Source: Skermanella pratensis
GTDB lineage: Bacteria; Pseudomonadota; Alphaproteobacteria; Azospirillales; Azospirillaceae
Direction: 5' to 3'
Length of the DNA stretch: 64,000 nt
NCBI RefSeq assembly: GCF_008843145.1
Contig: NZ_CP030265.1
Location: 5,077,001-5,141,000 of the forward strand
Below are positions 32,125 to 41,727 of this stretch, piece after piece. The notes beneath the pieces were generated by a model, which ran no database searches, was not told the origin of the DNA, and saw only the letters and a list, made by a program, of their open reading frames with translations. The position numbers and the translations under genes were made by a program. Each line of letters begins with the position of its first letter. Position 1 is the first letter of the stretch.

Positions 32125-33020
32125 CCGCGCTGGCAACAGACACCCAGGCATCACCCGCCACTTCGGTCGATCTCGACGCGCTCTACGCCGCATCGAACAT
32201 CGGCGAGATCCTGGACCAGCTCGACCGCGAACTGGTCGGCCTCGTCCCGGTCAAGGCCCGCATCCGCGAGATCGCGGCCCTGCTGCTGATCGACCAGGCG
32301 CGCCGCCAGCTCGGCCTCGCGACCGACCCGCCGTCGCTGCACATGAGCTTCACCGGCAACCCCGGCACGGGCAAGACGACGGTGGCCCGGCGCATGGCGG
32401 GCATCCTGCACCGCCTGGGATATATCCGCCGCGACCACGTGGTGTCCGTGACCCGCGACGACCTGGTCGGCCAGTATATCGGCCACACCGCGCCCAAGAC
32501 CAAGGAGGCCCTGAAGAAGGCGATGGGCGGCGTGCTGTTCATCGACGAGGCCTATTATCTCTACCGGCCCGAGAACGAGCGCGACTACGGGCAGGAGGCG
32601 ATCGAGATCCTGCTCCAGGTGATGGAGGACCACCGCGACGACCTGGTGGTCATCCTGGCCGGCTACAAGGACCGGCTGGATACCTTCTTCTCCAGCAATC
32701 CGGGCATGGGGTCGCGCATCGCCCACCACGTGGATTTCCCGGACTTCCGGTCGGACGAGCTGTTCGACATCGCGGAATCCATGGCCGGATCGATGCATTA
32801 CCGCCTGTCCGGCGGGGCCGCCACGGCGCTCCGCGACTATATCGAGCGCCGCATGGAGCAGCCCCGCTTCGCCAACGCCCGCTCGATCCGCAACGCGCTG
32901 GACCGCGCCCGCCTGCGCCAGGCCAACCGGCTGTTCGCCCGGGGCGGCGTGCTCGACGCCGACATGCTGCAGACCATCGAGGAGGCCGACATCCGCGCCA
33001 GCCGCGTCTTTACTCAGTAG
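32121..33020 (+). CDS. cbbX: Red-type RuBisCO activase CbbX
   Basis: A 299-residue AAA+ protein that remodels inhibited red-type RuBisCO by pulling the large-subunit C-terminus. Walker A is [14 protein letters not shown], Walker [13 protein letters not shown], and the pore region includes the conserved YIGHTAPKT loop. Length fits the family. It follows cbbE with a 4-base overlap rather than sitting directly after cbbS as in Rhodobacter. Confidence 0.97.
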   Translation: MTALATDTQASPATSVDLDALYAASNIGEILDQLDRELVGLVPVKARIREIAALLLIDQARRQLGLATDPPSLHMSFTGNPGTGKTTVARRMAGILHRLGYIRRDHVVSVTRDDLVGQYIGHTAPKTKEALKKAMGGVLFIDEAYYLYRPENERDYGQEAIEILLQVMEDHRDDLVVILAGYKDRLDTFFSSNPGMGSRIAHHVDFPDFRSDELFDIAESMAGSMHYRLSGGAATALRDYIERRMEQPRFANARSIRNALDRARLRQANRLFARGGVLDADMLQTIEEADIRASRVFTQ

Positions 33021-33084
33021 CCCCGCTACGCTTACAAACAAAACAAACAATAAGAACAACGACGATTTCCCAGGGAGAAGTCAG

Positions 33085-34179
33085 ATGCCGCATCGCAGCA
33101 TGACGTTCGCGAAGTTCATCATCGAGGACCAGCGCCGACGCGGCGGTCCGGACGCCGAGCTGACCGCGCTGCTGAACGATGTCCAGACCGCCTGCAAGCT
33201 GATCGGGATCACCGTGTCGCGCGGGCCGCTCCACAAGCACCGGACCGCTCCCGGGATCAACGTCCACGACGAGGAGCAGAAGCCCCTCGACTTGACCGCC
33301 AACGAGATCATGCTCGACACCTGCAGCTGGGGCGGCAAGGTCTGCGGCATGGCGTCGGAGGAGATGGCCGAGCCCTGCACGGTTCCGCCGCCACACCGGA
33401 AGGGCCGCCACCTGCTGGTGTTCGACCCGCTCGACGGCTCCTCCAACATCGACGTCAACGTGACGGTCGGCACCATCTTCTCGATCCTGCGGGCACCGGA
33501 GGGGGATGCCGATCCGACCGAGGCCGACTTCCTGCGGCCCGGCACCGAGCAAGTGGCGGCTGGCTTCGCGCTCTACGGCCCGACCACCATGATCGTGGTG
33601 ACGCTGGGCGCGGGCGTCCACGGCTTCACGCTGGACCGCGAGATCGGCAACTTCAACCTGACCCATCCCGACATGCGCGTGCCGGAGGAGACCGGCGAAT
33701 TCGCGATCAACATGTCCAACGAGCGCTACTGGGAACCACCTGTCCAGCGCTACGTGGAGGAGTGCATCCGGGGCCAGACGGGACCCAGGGGCAAAGACTT
33801 CAACATGCGCTGGATCGCCTCGCTGGTCGCCGAGGTCTACCGCATCCTGATCCGCGGCGGGCTGTTCATGTATCCGTGGGACACCCGCGACGCTTCCAAG
33901 CCCGGCCGCCTGCGCCTCCTCTACGAGGCGAACCCCATGGCGATGATCCTGGAACAGGCGGGGGGTGCCGCCTCCACCGGCCGCGAGCGCATCCTCGACA
34001 TGGTGCCGACGGCGCTGCACCAGCGGGTGCCGCTGATCCTGGGATCGAAATCCGAGGTCGAGCGCATCGTCCGCTACCACGAGGCCCACGACCGCGGCGA
34101 GGACGCGGTGTTCGACTCGCCCCTGTTCAACAAGCGCTCGCTGTTCCGCATGCCGGCCGGTGCTGCCGGAGGAGTGTGA
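33085..34179 (+). CDS. cbbF: Fructose-1,6-bisphosphatase class I
   Basis: A 364-residue enzyme dephosphorylating fructose-1,6-bisphosphate (and possibly sedoheptulose-1,7-bisphosphate) in the Calvin cycle. Metal and substrate motifs are FDPLDGSSNIDVNVTVGTIFSI, MRWIASLVAEVYRIL and GRLRLLYEANPMAMILEQAGG. An A-rich stretch (33035-33065) precedes it, with AGGGAGAAG as ribosome-binding site. Confidence 0.96.
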   Translation: MPHRSMTFAKFIIEDQRRRGGPDAELTALLNDVQTACKLIGITVSRGPLHKHRTAPGINVHDEEQKPLDLTANEIMLDTCSWGGKVCGMASEEMAEPCTVPPPHRKGRHLLVFDPLDGSSNIDVNVTVGTIFSILRAPEGDADPTEADFLRPGTEQVAAGFALYGPTTMIVVTLGAGVHGFTLDREIGNFNLTHPDMRVPEETGEFAINMSNERYWEPPVQRYVEECIRGQTGPRGKDFNMRWIASLVAEVYRILIRGGLFMYPWDTRDASKPGRLRLLYEANPMAMILEQAGGAASTGRERILDMVPTALHQRVPLILGSKSEVERIVRYHEAHDRGEDAVFDSPLFNKRSLFRMPAGAAGGV

Positions 34180-34183
34180 CCCC

Positions 34184-35059
34184 ATGTCCGTCAAGCATCC
34201 CATCATCGCCATCACCGGATCGTCGGGCGCCGGCACCACCACGGTCCGGCACACCTTCCAGCAGATCTTCCGCCGGGAGCAGATCTCCGCCGCGATCATC
34301 GAAGGCGACGCCTATCACCGCTACGACCGCGCCGAGATGCGCCTACGCCTGGCCGATGCCCAGCGCCAGGGGCTGACCAGCTTCAGCCATTTCGGCCCCG
34401 AGGCGAACCTGTTCGAAGAGATCGAGGCGCTGTTCCAGCACTACGGCGAGACCGGCGCCGGGACGACGCGCAAATACCTGCACAACGCGGAGGAGGCGGC
34501 GCCCTACGGCCAGGAGCCCGGCACCTTCACCCCGTGGGAGCCCCTGCCTGAGCCGACCGACCTGCTGTTCTACGAGGGGTTGCACGGGGCCGTCAAAACC
34601 GGGACGGTCGATGCCGCCCGCCATGCCGACCTGCTGATCGGCGTCGTGCCGATCATCAACCTGGAATGGATACAGAAGCTCCACCGGGACAAGATCTCGC
34701 GCGGGCACAGCCAGGAAGCGATCGTCGACACGATCCTGCGGCGGATGCCGGACTACGTGAACTATATCTGCCCGCAGTTCTCGCTGACCGACATCAACTT
34801 CCAGCGCGTGCCGACGGTGGACACGTCCAACCCGTTCATCGCCCGCGACATCCCCAGCGCCGACGAGAGCATGCTGGTGATCCGGTTCCGCAACCCGCGG
34901 GGCATCGACTTCCCCTACCTGCTGTCGATGCTGAAGGACAGCTTCATGTCCCGACCCAACACCATCGTCTGCCCCGGCGGCAAGATGGCGCTCGCCATGC
35001 AGCTCATCATCACGCCGCTGATGTGGCAGCTGATGGACCGCAAGAAGAAGGCCCACTGA
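34184..35059 (+). CDS. cbbP: Phosphoribulokinase
   Basis: A 291-residue bacterial (octameric, NADH-activated type) kinase making ribulose-1,5-bisphosphate from ribulose-5-phosphate and ATP. Motifs are P-loop [39 protein letters not shown] and [17 protein letters not shown]-like [16 protein letters not shown]. The start [12 protein letters not shown] lies four bases past the cbbF stop and follows GGAGG. Confidence 0.97.
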   Translation: MSVKHPIIAITGSSGAGTTTVRHTFQQIFRREQISAAIIEGDAYHRYDRAEMRLRLADAQRQGLTSFSHFGPEANLFEEIEALFQHYGETGAGTTRKYLHNAEEAAPYGQEPGTFTPWEPLPEPTDLLFYEGLHGAVKTGTVDAARHADLLIGVVPIINLEWIQKLHRDKISRGHSQEAIVDTILRRMPDYVNYICPQFSLTDINFQRVPTVDTSNPFIARDIPSADESMLVIRFRNPRGIDFPYLLSMLKDSFMSRPNTIVCPGGKMALAMQLIITPLMWQLMDRKKKAH

Positions 35060-35096
35060 AAAGGGCAATCATAAAAACGCCCGCGGAGGAAACGCG

Positions 35097-37127
35097 ATGA
35101 CAGAGACGCTGACCGTCGAGGCCCAGGCCCCGGCGACCGACCGACGCATCCTGGCGAACGCGCTGCGCATGCTCGCGATCGACGCGGTGGAGAAGGCCAA
35201 GTCCGGCCATCCCGGCATGCCCATGGGCATGGCCGACATCGCGGAGACCCTGTGGAACCGTCACCTCCGCCACAATCCCGCCGACCCGCGCTGGCCCGAC
35301 CGCGACCGCTTCGTTCTGTCCAACGGCCACGGCTCCATGCTGCTCTACGGGTTGCTGCACCTGACCGGCTACGACCTTGATCTGGACGAGCTGAAGAATT
35401 TCCGCCAGCTCCACTCCCGCACCCCCGGCCATCCGGAATGGGGAATCACGCCCGGCGTCGAGACCACCACCGGCCCGCTCGGCCAGGGCATCTGCAACGC
35501 GGTCGGCATGGCGCTGGCAGAACGGCTGCTCGCCGACGAGTTCAACCGTCCCGGCCACGCCGTCGTCGACCACCGCACCTTCGTCTTCGTCGGCGACGGC
35601 TGCCTGATGGAGGGCATCTCCCACGAGGCCTGCTCCCTGGCCGGCACGCTGGGGCTGGAGAAGCTGATCGTCTTCTACGACGACAACGGCATCTCGATCG
35701 ACGGGCATGTCCAGGGCTGGTTCACCGACGATACCCCGGCCCGGTTCGAGTCCTACGGCTGGCGCGTGATCCGCGACGTGGACGGCCACGATCCCGCGGC
35801 CCTGGACGACGCCTTCGCCCGGGCCTTGGCCCCCGGCGGCAAGCCCGTCCTGGTCTGCTGCAAGACGGTGATCGGCTGGGGCGCCCCGAAGAAGGCGGGC
35901 ACCCACGATGTCCACGGGGCTCCCCTGGGAGCCGACGAGACCGAAGCCACCCGACAGGCGCTCGGCTGGCCCCATCCCGCCTTCGAAATCCCCGCCGAAA
36001 TCCGCGACGCCTGGGACGCCCGCCCGCGCGGCGCCAAACTTCAGCAGGACTGGCAGCGGCGATTCGACGCCTATGCCGCAGAGCATCCCGACCTCGCCAC
36101 CGAGTTCACCCGCCGCATCGCCGGCCGGCTGCCGGACGGCTTCGCCGAGCGTGCGGAATCCTTCGTCACCGCCACGGCGGAAGCGGCCCAGACCGCCGCG
36201 ACCCGCAAATCGTCCCAGCGCGCGATAGAGGCGCTGGCCCCGCTGCTGCCCGAACTGCTCGGCGGCTCCGCCGACCTGACCGGCTCCAACCTGACGAACT
36301 GGCCGGCCTGCCGGACGGTGGCGGGCACCGGCGGCGGCAACTACATCCATTACGGCGTGCGCGAGTTCGGCATGACCGCCATCGTCAACGGCATCGCCCT
36401 GCATGGCGGCTACATCCCGTTCGGCGGCACCTTCCTGGTGTTCTCCGACTATTCCAGGAACGCGCTCCGCCTGTCGGCGCTGATGGGGCTCGGCACCATC
36501 CAGGTGTTCACCCATGACAGCATCGGCCTGGGCGAGGACGGCCCGACCCACCAGCCCATCGAGCACGCCGCCAGCCTTCGGCTGATCCCCGGCATGGATG
36601 TCTGGCGCCCATGCGACGCGCTGGAGACCGCCGCCGCCTGGCGCGCGGCCGTGGAGCGGCGCGACGGCCCGACCAGCCTCCTGCTCTCCCGCCAGAACCT
36701 GCCCGCCCAGCCGGGCGGCGCCGAACGGGGCGGGGCCGCGGCGCGCGGCGGCTACGTGCTGGCGGAACCCGACGCAGGATCGCCGGAACTGGTCCTGATC
36801 GCGACCGGCTCCGAGGTTCCCCTCGCCATGGCCGCGCGCGACCTGCTGGCGGCCGACGGCATCGCGGCGCGGGTCGTGTCGATGCCGTCCACCACGGTGT
36901 TCGACCGCCAGGACGCCGCCTACCGGAAGGCCGTGCTGGGAACCGGCGTCCCCCGCCTCGCGGTCGAGGCCGGCCGGACCGACGGCTGGTGGAAATATGT
37001 CGGGCTGGACGGCGCCGTTGTCGGCATAGACCGCTTCGGCGAATCCGCCCCGGCGGAGGCGCTGTTCCCCTTCTTCGGGCTGACGCCCGAGCGGGTCGCC
37101 GAAACCGCCCGCGCGCTGCTCCGATAG
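35097..37127 (+). CDS. cbbT: Transketolase
   Basis: A 676-residue thiamine-diphosphate enzyme moving two-carbon units in the Calvin and pentose-phosphate cycles. Motifs are [35 protein letters not shown], the ThDP motif [13 protein letters not shown]...[10 protein letters not shown], and [18 protein letters not shown] in the pyrimidine domain. Normal length. Follows cbbP by 37 bases. Confidence 0.97.
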   Translation: MTETLTVEAQAPATDRRILANALRMLAIDAVEKAKSGHPGMPMGMADIAETLWNRHLRHNPADPRWPDRDRFVLSNGHGSMLLYGLLHLTGYDLDLDELKNFRQLHSRTPGHPEWGITPGVETTTGPLGQGICNAVGMALAERLLADEFNRPGHAVVDHRTFVFVGDGCLMEGISHEACSLAGTLGLEKLIVFYDDNGISIDGHVQGWFTDDTPARFESYGWRVIRDVDGHDPAALDDAFARALAPGGKPVLVCCKTVIGWGAPKKAGTHDVHGAPLGADETEATRQALGWPHPAFEIPAEIRDAWDARPRGAKLQQDWQRRFDAYAAEHPDLATEFTRRIAGRLPDGFAERAESFVTATAEAAQTAATRKSSQRAIEALAPLLPELLGGSADLTGSNLTNWPACRTVAGTGGGNYIHYGVREFGMTAIVNGIALHGGYIPFGGTFLVFSDYSRNALRLSALMGLGTIQVFTHDSIGLGEDGPTHQPIEHAASLRLIPGMDVWRPCDALETAAAWRAAVERRDGPTSLLLSRQNLPAQPGGAERGGAAARGGYVLAEPDAGSPELVLIATGSEVPLAMAARDLLAADGIAARVVSMPSTTVFDRQDAAYRKAVLGTGVPRLAVEAGRTDGWWKYVGLDGAVVGIDRFGESAPAEALFPFFGLTPERVAETARALLR

Positions 37128-37159
37128 AACGAAAACCGAAGAATCCCCCGGAGGAAACC

Positions 37160-38206
37160 ATGGCTCTCGTCTCCATGCGCCAGCTGCTGGACCACGCCGC
37201 CGAGCACGGCTACGGCCTGCCCGCCTTCAACATCAACAACATGGAGCAGATCCGCGCGATCATGCTGGCGGCCGACGCCTGCGACAGCCCGGTGATCCTC
37301 CAGGCCTCGGCGGGGGCCCGCAAATACACGGGCGAAGCCTTCCTGCGCCATATGGTGGAGGCCGCGGTCGAGACCTGGCCGCACATTCCGATCGTGCTTC
37401 ACCAGGACCACGGCGCCAGCCCGGCGGTGTGCCAGCGCTCGATCCGCTCCGGCTTCACCAGCGTCATGATGGACGGCTCGCTGATGGAGGACATGAAGAC
37501 GCCGGCCAGCTTCGAGTACAATGTCCGCGTGACCCGGCAGGTGGTGGAGATGGCCCATCCGGTCGGCGTCTCGGTCGAGGGCGAGCTGGGCTGCCTGGGC
37601 TCCCTGGAGACCGGCCAGGCCGGGGAGGAGGACGGTTCCGGCGCCGAGGGGACGCTGGACCACGACCAGCTCCTGACCGACCCCGACCAAGCCGCGGAGT
37701 TCGTCGAGGCCACCGGCGTGGACGCGCTCGCCATCGCGATCGGCACCAGCCACGGCGCCTACAAGTTCTCCCGCCGCCCGACCGGCGATATCCTGGCGAT
37801 CGACCGCATCCGGGAGATCCACGCCCGCCTGCCCAACACCCACCTGGTGATGCACGGCTCCTCCTCCGTGCCGCAGGAATGGCTCGACATCATCCGCGAG
37901 CATGGCGGCGAGATCAGGGAGACCTACGGCGTGCCGGTCGAGGAGATCCAGAAGGGCATCCGCTACGGCGTGCGCAAGGTCAACATCGACACCGACATCC
38001 GCCTCGCCATGACCGGCGCCGTCCGCCGCCTGCTGGCCCAGAAGCCCGACGAGTTCGACCCCCGCAAATTCTTCGCCGCCGCCCTGACCGCCGCCAGCGA
38101 CCTCTGCCGCGCCCGGTTCGAGGCGTTCGGCAGCGCCGGCCAGGCGTCCCGGATCAGGCCCATGCCGATGGAGCGGGTGGCGGAAAGCTATATGGTCGCG
38201 GCTTGA
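37160..38206 (+). CDS. cbbA: Fructose-bisphosphate aldolase class II
   Basis: A 348-residue zinc aldolase of the CbbA type condensing triose phosphates. Metal and active-site motifs are [48 protein letters not shown] and [12 protein letters not shown]. The start follows GGAGGAAACC. Last recognisable gene of the cbb operon; cbbG, cbbK and cbbZ are not in it. Confidence 0.97.
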   Translation: MALVSMRQLLDHAAEHGYGLPAFNINNMEQIRAIMLAADACDSPVILQASAGARKYTGEAFLRHMVEAAVETWPHIPIVLHQDHGASPAVCQRSIRSGFTSVMMDGSLMEDMKTPASFEYNVRVTRQVVEMAHPVGVSVEGELGCLGSLETGQAGEEDGSGAEGTLDHDQLLTDPDQAAEFVEATGVDALAIAIGTSHGAYKFSRRPTGDILAIDRIREIHARLPNTHLVMHGSSSVPQEWLDIIREHGGEIRETYGVPVEEIQKGIRYGVRKVNIDTDIRLAMTGAVRRLLAQKPDEFDPRKFFAAALTAASDLCRARFEAFGSAGQASRIRPMPMERVAESYMVAA

Positions 38207-38297
38207 GGGGGGAAGCGCGAAAGGCTTTGACTCGACGGTTGGTCCGAATGCAGGAGTAAGGCTCTCTGATCGAGATTGCAGGTGCCGAGCGCACGCC

Positions 38298-38648
38298 ATG
38301 AACACTGTGCCGAACTCGCATCTAGCCGTGGTCGAGGAGAGCAAGATCAAAGAATACCTGCTATCCGAAAACCACCTGACAGAGCGCAACAAATCTGCCT
38401 ACTTCCGTAGCTTTGGCTTTCAAGCCGACTCATCGAGCATCTTCAGCGACGCATTGCTCCTCCACCTGAGTACCAGTAACTGCATATCGGCAGCCTCATC
38501 GGAGTTCGGTACCAAGTACATCGTTAAAGGGCCGTTGCTTACGCCCGATGGAAGAAATCCGCAGATTAAAGTGGTTTGGTTCGTCGCGAGAAGTACTATC
38601 ATCCCCAGGCTGGTGACAGCCTATCCGGCACGTGGAGGTCAGCGATGA
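38298..38648 (+). CDS. DUF6883-like protein
   Basis: A 116-residue protein. IKEYLLSENHLTERNKSAYFRSFGF, FGTKYIVKGPLLTPDG and VVWFVARSTIIPRLVTAYP match the DUF6883 domain as I remember it, a small fold also seen at the C-termini of polymorphic toxins. G+C and codon use look lower than in the neighbouring cbb genes, suggesting transfer. The stop overlaps the start of the next gene by 4 bases (ATGA). A toxin-antitoxin-like pair is possible but unproven. Confidence 0.7.
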   Translation: MNTVPNSHLAVVEESKIKEYLLSENHLTERNKSAYFRSFGFQADSSSIFSDALLLHLSTSNCISAASSEFGTKYIVKGPLLTPDGRNPQIKVVWFVARSTIIPRLVTAYPARGGQR

Positions 38649-38869
38649 TCAAGGAACTCGACCCCGTCGTCTTGACCAAGGACCTTCCCGAGGAAGGACT
38701 GCAAGCCGGTGATGTGGGCTGCATCGTGATGGTCCATGCTGGTGGAGCTGGTTATGAAGTCGAATTTGCCACGCTGACGGGCGAAACCATCTCCGTCGTG
38801 ACTGTTCCCGCCCACGCGGTCAGGGCAGTAGGCAATAGGGAAATCCCTCATGCGCGTATGGTGGCTTAG
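38645..38869 (+). CDS. DUF4926-like small protein
   Basis: A 74-residue protein starting MIKELDPVVLTKDLPEEGLQAGDVG and continuing AGYEVEFATLTGETISVVTVP. This is the DUF4926 pattern, a small SH3-like beta protein commonly coded next to DUF6883. Start chosen by the 4-base overlap with the upstream gene. Could be the partner or immunity protein of the DUF6883 product. This is inference from gene pairing. Confidence 0.7.
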   Translation: MIKELDPVVLTKDLPEEGLQAGDVGCIVMVHAGGAGYEVEFATLTGETISVVTVPAHAVRAVGNREIPHARMVA

Positions 38870-38935
38870 GATACTTGACCGACGCTTCGGGATCACGGCT
38901 CTTTCCCCCAGGGCCGAGCCCGACCGAACTCCGTC

Positions 38936-39508
38936 TCAGGAAGCAGGCCTATAGAATTTGTCGAATGGAGGCATGTCCAGGGGAGACGCCGTAGTCAATT
39001 TCGGGCAATGGGTTGCAATGACGTCGAAGGTTACGCCAAGCATCTCCTGATTGATGTGGCGTCGTGACAGGACATAAAGCAACTCGGGATGCCAGACCAG
39101 TGGACGAACCTTGAGGATCGTTTCGGATGCGAACCTGAGCGCCGCCAACTCCTGGAGCTTGCTGGACAGTTTCATCGCCCTCACGTCCGTCGGTTCCATG
39201 CCCGATGTATTCACATGGACGATGCGATACCGTGAAAGCCGGAATACGAGTATTCCAGCCAGCTTTCCGATCGAAAGCCCGTCGAACCTATCCGGCCCGC
39301 CAGACTTGGACGTCAGGGCGACGCGGCGCGTAACCATGATAATGAGATCCTTGCGAGCCTCACTCAACGCAAGGGACAGCTCGCTGCTTGAAACGTCGAT
39401 CAGAGTGTCGGGCAACCCGTTCTCCTCCGCTATGGAAGAGACGGCTTCACAGAACAGGACCGCCAGATTGTCCTGAACGTCCAGCGGCAAAAGGTCCGGG
39501 TCCCGCAT
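38936..39508 (-). CDS. Protein of unknown function (190 aa), second gene of a coupled pair
   Basis: I do not recognise a family. From MRDPDLLPLDVQDNLAVLF it gives a soluble, mixed alpha/beta composition with no signal peptide or membrane helix. The C-terminal half has LVWHPELLYVLSRRHINQEM. The start ATG overlaps the stop of the upstream 65-residue gene by one base (TGATG), so the two are translationally coupled. Base composition is lower in G+C than the flanking core genes. It converges with the DUF4926 gene. Confidence 0.6.
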   Translation of the reverse strand: MRDPDLLPLDVQDNLAVLFCEAVSSIAEENGLPDTLIDVSSSELSLALSEARKDLIIMVTRRVALTSKSGGPDRFDGLSIGKLAGILVFRLSRYRIVHVNTSGMEPTDVRAMKLSSKLQELAALRFASETILKVRPLVWHPELLYVLSRRHINQEMLGVTFDVIATHCPKLTTASPLDMPPFDKFYRPAS

Positions 39509-39510
39509 CA

Positions 39511-39705
39511 ATCGAATTGCATCGCGTACTGGTAAAGAGGCTCCCAGTCCGGCTTTTCGGTTATGCGGTTGTTGATGATGGCCGATATGTCGGCTGCCGT
39601 GCGGACACCCGAATTGACATGGACTTCCGAAGACGCGACCACTCTGGCGGCTTGCAGTTCGCGGATGAATTGGCTGTTGCTCTTCTTGATGTCGGCCAAC
39701 TTCAT
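39511..39705 (-). CDS. Small protein of unknown function (about 65 aa), first gene of a coupled pair
   Basis: Starts MKLADIKKSNSQFIRELQAARVV and ends YQYAMQFD, with the TGA stop at 39508-39510. The N-terminus is basic and helical. There is no recognised motif, though the size and position recall an antitoxin or DNA-binding accessory protein. A purine-rich GGGGAAG lies upstream. An ATG 11 codons further upstream (39738) is less likely. The pair lies directly downstream of the tmRNA terminator. Confidence 0.55.
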
Positions 39706-39844
39706 CGGTCGCGCTCTTCCCCAAAACTTCACATGCAAAATACCACTTTCGACGCAGGATTAGCAGTGGGATGGCAGATCAGTCAAGGGTTTCAGGTGAG
39801 CCAGGCCGCCGCATCGATGCGGTCGCTTCCCCTCGCCCGCACGC

Positions 39845-39871
39845 AAAAAGGGCGGGGTTGCCCCCGCCCTT
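39845..39871 (-). terminator. Rho-independent terminator of the tmRNA gene
   Basis: On the minus strand a perfect 10-bp stem aagggcgggg / ccccgccctt with a 4-base loop runs into five T residues. It lies immediately downstream of the tmRNA coding piece. Confidence 0.9.
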
Positions 39872-40260
39872 CCTGGGAATATTCTGTTGCTAGGCCATTC
39901 CAGCCCCGCCTAGTTTCACCACGGCCACCGTTAGGCAGCTACGCGGAGATCCTGAGCATTGTGGTTGTCATTTGCGACATTCACAAGTTGTCGGACGAGC
40001 CTCTCCCCGAGGGGATCAGCGGGCGTACCTCACCCAACGTCTAAACGACCCTTATTCACCCACGTCGATCCTAATTCGCCCCCATAGGACAAGCCCTCAC
40101 TCCGCAGAGGTTTGGCCTGATGGCCCGCAGGCCATGCCCCGCTCATCACGAGGTCTTTTGGTGGAGGCGGGGGGCATTGCAGCCCCCGTCCGCCAGGTCT
40201 TATATGATCGCAGTCTCGAACGGCCCGAAGGCCGCTCTGCAACGCTACCCTCTAGATAAG
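39872..40260 (-). ncRNA. ssrA: Transfer-messenger RNA, two-piece (circularly permuted) type
   Basis: Minus strand. The acceptor piece comes first and ends with cgcctccacca (CCA at 40161-40159), preceded by a T-arm-like ggggg/ccccc hairpin. After a spacer of about 75 bases the coding piece begins gggggcgaattaggatcgac at 40083. GGGGGCG pairs with CGCCUCC to make the 7-bp acceptor stem, with a G3:U70 wobble, the alanine identity signal. The tag reading frame at 39975-39931 encodes ANDNHNAQDLRVAA and stops with TAA. Function is trans-translation: rescue of stalled ribosomes and degradation tagging with SmpB. The outer 5' boundary and the coding-piece 3' end are approximate. Confidence 0.93.
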
Positions 40261-40304
40261 CCTTGGCGGCGGGATTCGCAAGCCCTTCCCGGGAGCGGCC
40301 AGCC

Positions 40305-41720
40305 TCACAGCCGGTAGGCCCTTTTCGCCAAGCGGTAAGCCAGGTCGACCGCCACCTCCCGCGCCTCGTCCTCGTCCAGCCGGTGCTCGGCCACCAGTCC
40401 GGCCAGATAGGCGCAATCGACCCGGCGGGCGACGTCGTGACGGGCCGGGATCGACGGGAAGGCCCTTGTGTCGTCGTTGAAGCCCACCGTGTTGTAAAAG
40501 CCCGCCGTCTCCGTGGTCTGCTCGCGGTAGCGGCGCATCCCTTCCGGGCTGTCGTGGAACCACCAGGCCGGGCCGAGCCGCAGGACGGGATAGTGCCCGG
40601 CGAGCGGCGCCAGCTCGCGCGCATAGACCGTCTCGTCCAGCGTGAACAGGATGACCGTGAGGTCCCGCTCGTTGCCGAACCGGTCGAGCAGCGGCTTCAG
40701 CGCGGAGACGAACTCGCCCCGCACCGGGATGTCGTCGCCCAGGTTCGGCCCGAAGGTGCGGCGCATCCAGTCATTGTGGCCGCGGTGGACGCCGGCATGG
40801 ATCTGCATGACCAGCCCGTCCTCCAGGCTCATGCGGGCCATCTCCGTCAGCATCTGACCGCGGAACAGCTCGGCGTGGGCCGGGGTGGACCGGCCGGAGA
40901 CGATGGTCTCGAACAGCGCCGCCGCCTGGTCCGGGGGCAGGTCCGCGGTGATTGCCGTCGGGTGGCCGTGGTCGGTCGCGGTCGCCCCGCACGCCATGAA
41001 GTCGCGCCGCCGCCGCGCCAGGGCGGACAGGTAGCCCTTCCAGCCAAGGGTGTCCTCGCCGGTGATCCTGCCCAGCGCCTCCAGGTTGGCGAGGAAGCCC
41101 GGGGTGTCCGGATCGACCACGGGGTCGGGCCGGAACGTCGTCACCACCCGTCCCCGCCACCCCGACGACCGGAGCGCCTTGTGGTGCTCCAGCGTGTCCA
41201 GCGGCGACTCGGTCGTGGCCAGCACCTCGATGTTGAACCGCTCGAACAGGGCGCGCGGCCGGAATTCCGGTTTCGCCAGGCAGTCGGCGATCCGGTCGTA
41301 GATCGCGTCGGCGGTGGCCGCCGACAGCCGCTCCGTCACCCCGAATACGCGCTCCAGCGAGTATTCCCACCACAGCCGGGTCGGCGTGCCCCGGTACAGG
41401 TGCCAGTGCTCGGCCACCGTGCGCCAGATCCGCCGCGGGTCGGCTTCGACCGGGCCTGTTCCGGCCGCTCCCCCGCCCAGCGGACTCACGCCCAGGCTCT
41501 CCAGCGGGATGCCCTGGCTGTACAGCATGCGCAGCAGGTAGTGGTCCGGCACCACCAGCAAGCGGGCGGGATCGGGGAACGCCTCGTCCAGGGCGAACCA
41601 GGCCGGGTCGGTATGGCCGTGCGGGCTGACGATGGGCAGGTCCCGGACCTCGGCATAGAGGCGACGGGCGATCGCCCGCGTGCCGGGATCGGCCGGGAAC
41701 AGTCGGTCTTCATGCAGCAT
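40305..41720 (-). CDS. uxaC: Glucuronate/galacturonate isomerase
   Basis: A 471-residue uronate isomerase of the amidohydrolase superfamily converting D-glucuronate to D-fructuronate (or galacturonate to tagaturonate). The metal motif is PIVSPHGHTDP. VPDHYLLRMLYSQGI, MQIHAGVHRGHN and the C-terminal GFNDDTRAFPSIPARHDVARR are family hallmarks. It starts 7 bases after the TRAP permease stop, so uptake and first step are coupled. Confidence 0.95.
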   Translation of the reverse strand: MLHEDRLFPADPGTRAIARRLYAEVRDLPIVSPHGHTDPAWFALDEAFPDPARLLVVPDHYLLRMLYSQGIPLESLGVSPLGGGAAGTGPVEADPRRIWRTVAEHWHLYRGTPTRLWWEYSLERVFGVTERLSAATADAIYDRIADCLAKPEFRPRALFERFNIEVLATTESPLDTLEHHKALRSSGWRGRVVTTFRPDPVVDPDTPGFLANLEALGRITGEDTLGWKGYLSALARRRRDFMACGATATDHGHPTAITADLPPDQAAALFETIVSGRSTPAHAELFRGQMLTEMARMSLEDGLVMQIHAGVHRGHNDWMRRTFGPNLGDDIPVRGEFVSALKPLLDRFGNERDLTVILFTLDETVYARELAPLAGHYPVLRLGPAWWFHDSPEGMRRYREQTTETAGFYNTVGFNDDTRAFPSIPARHDVARRVDCAYLAGLVAEHRLDEDEAREVAVDLAYRLAKRAYRL

Positions 41721-41727
41721 GGCGCTC

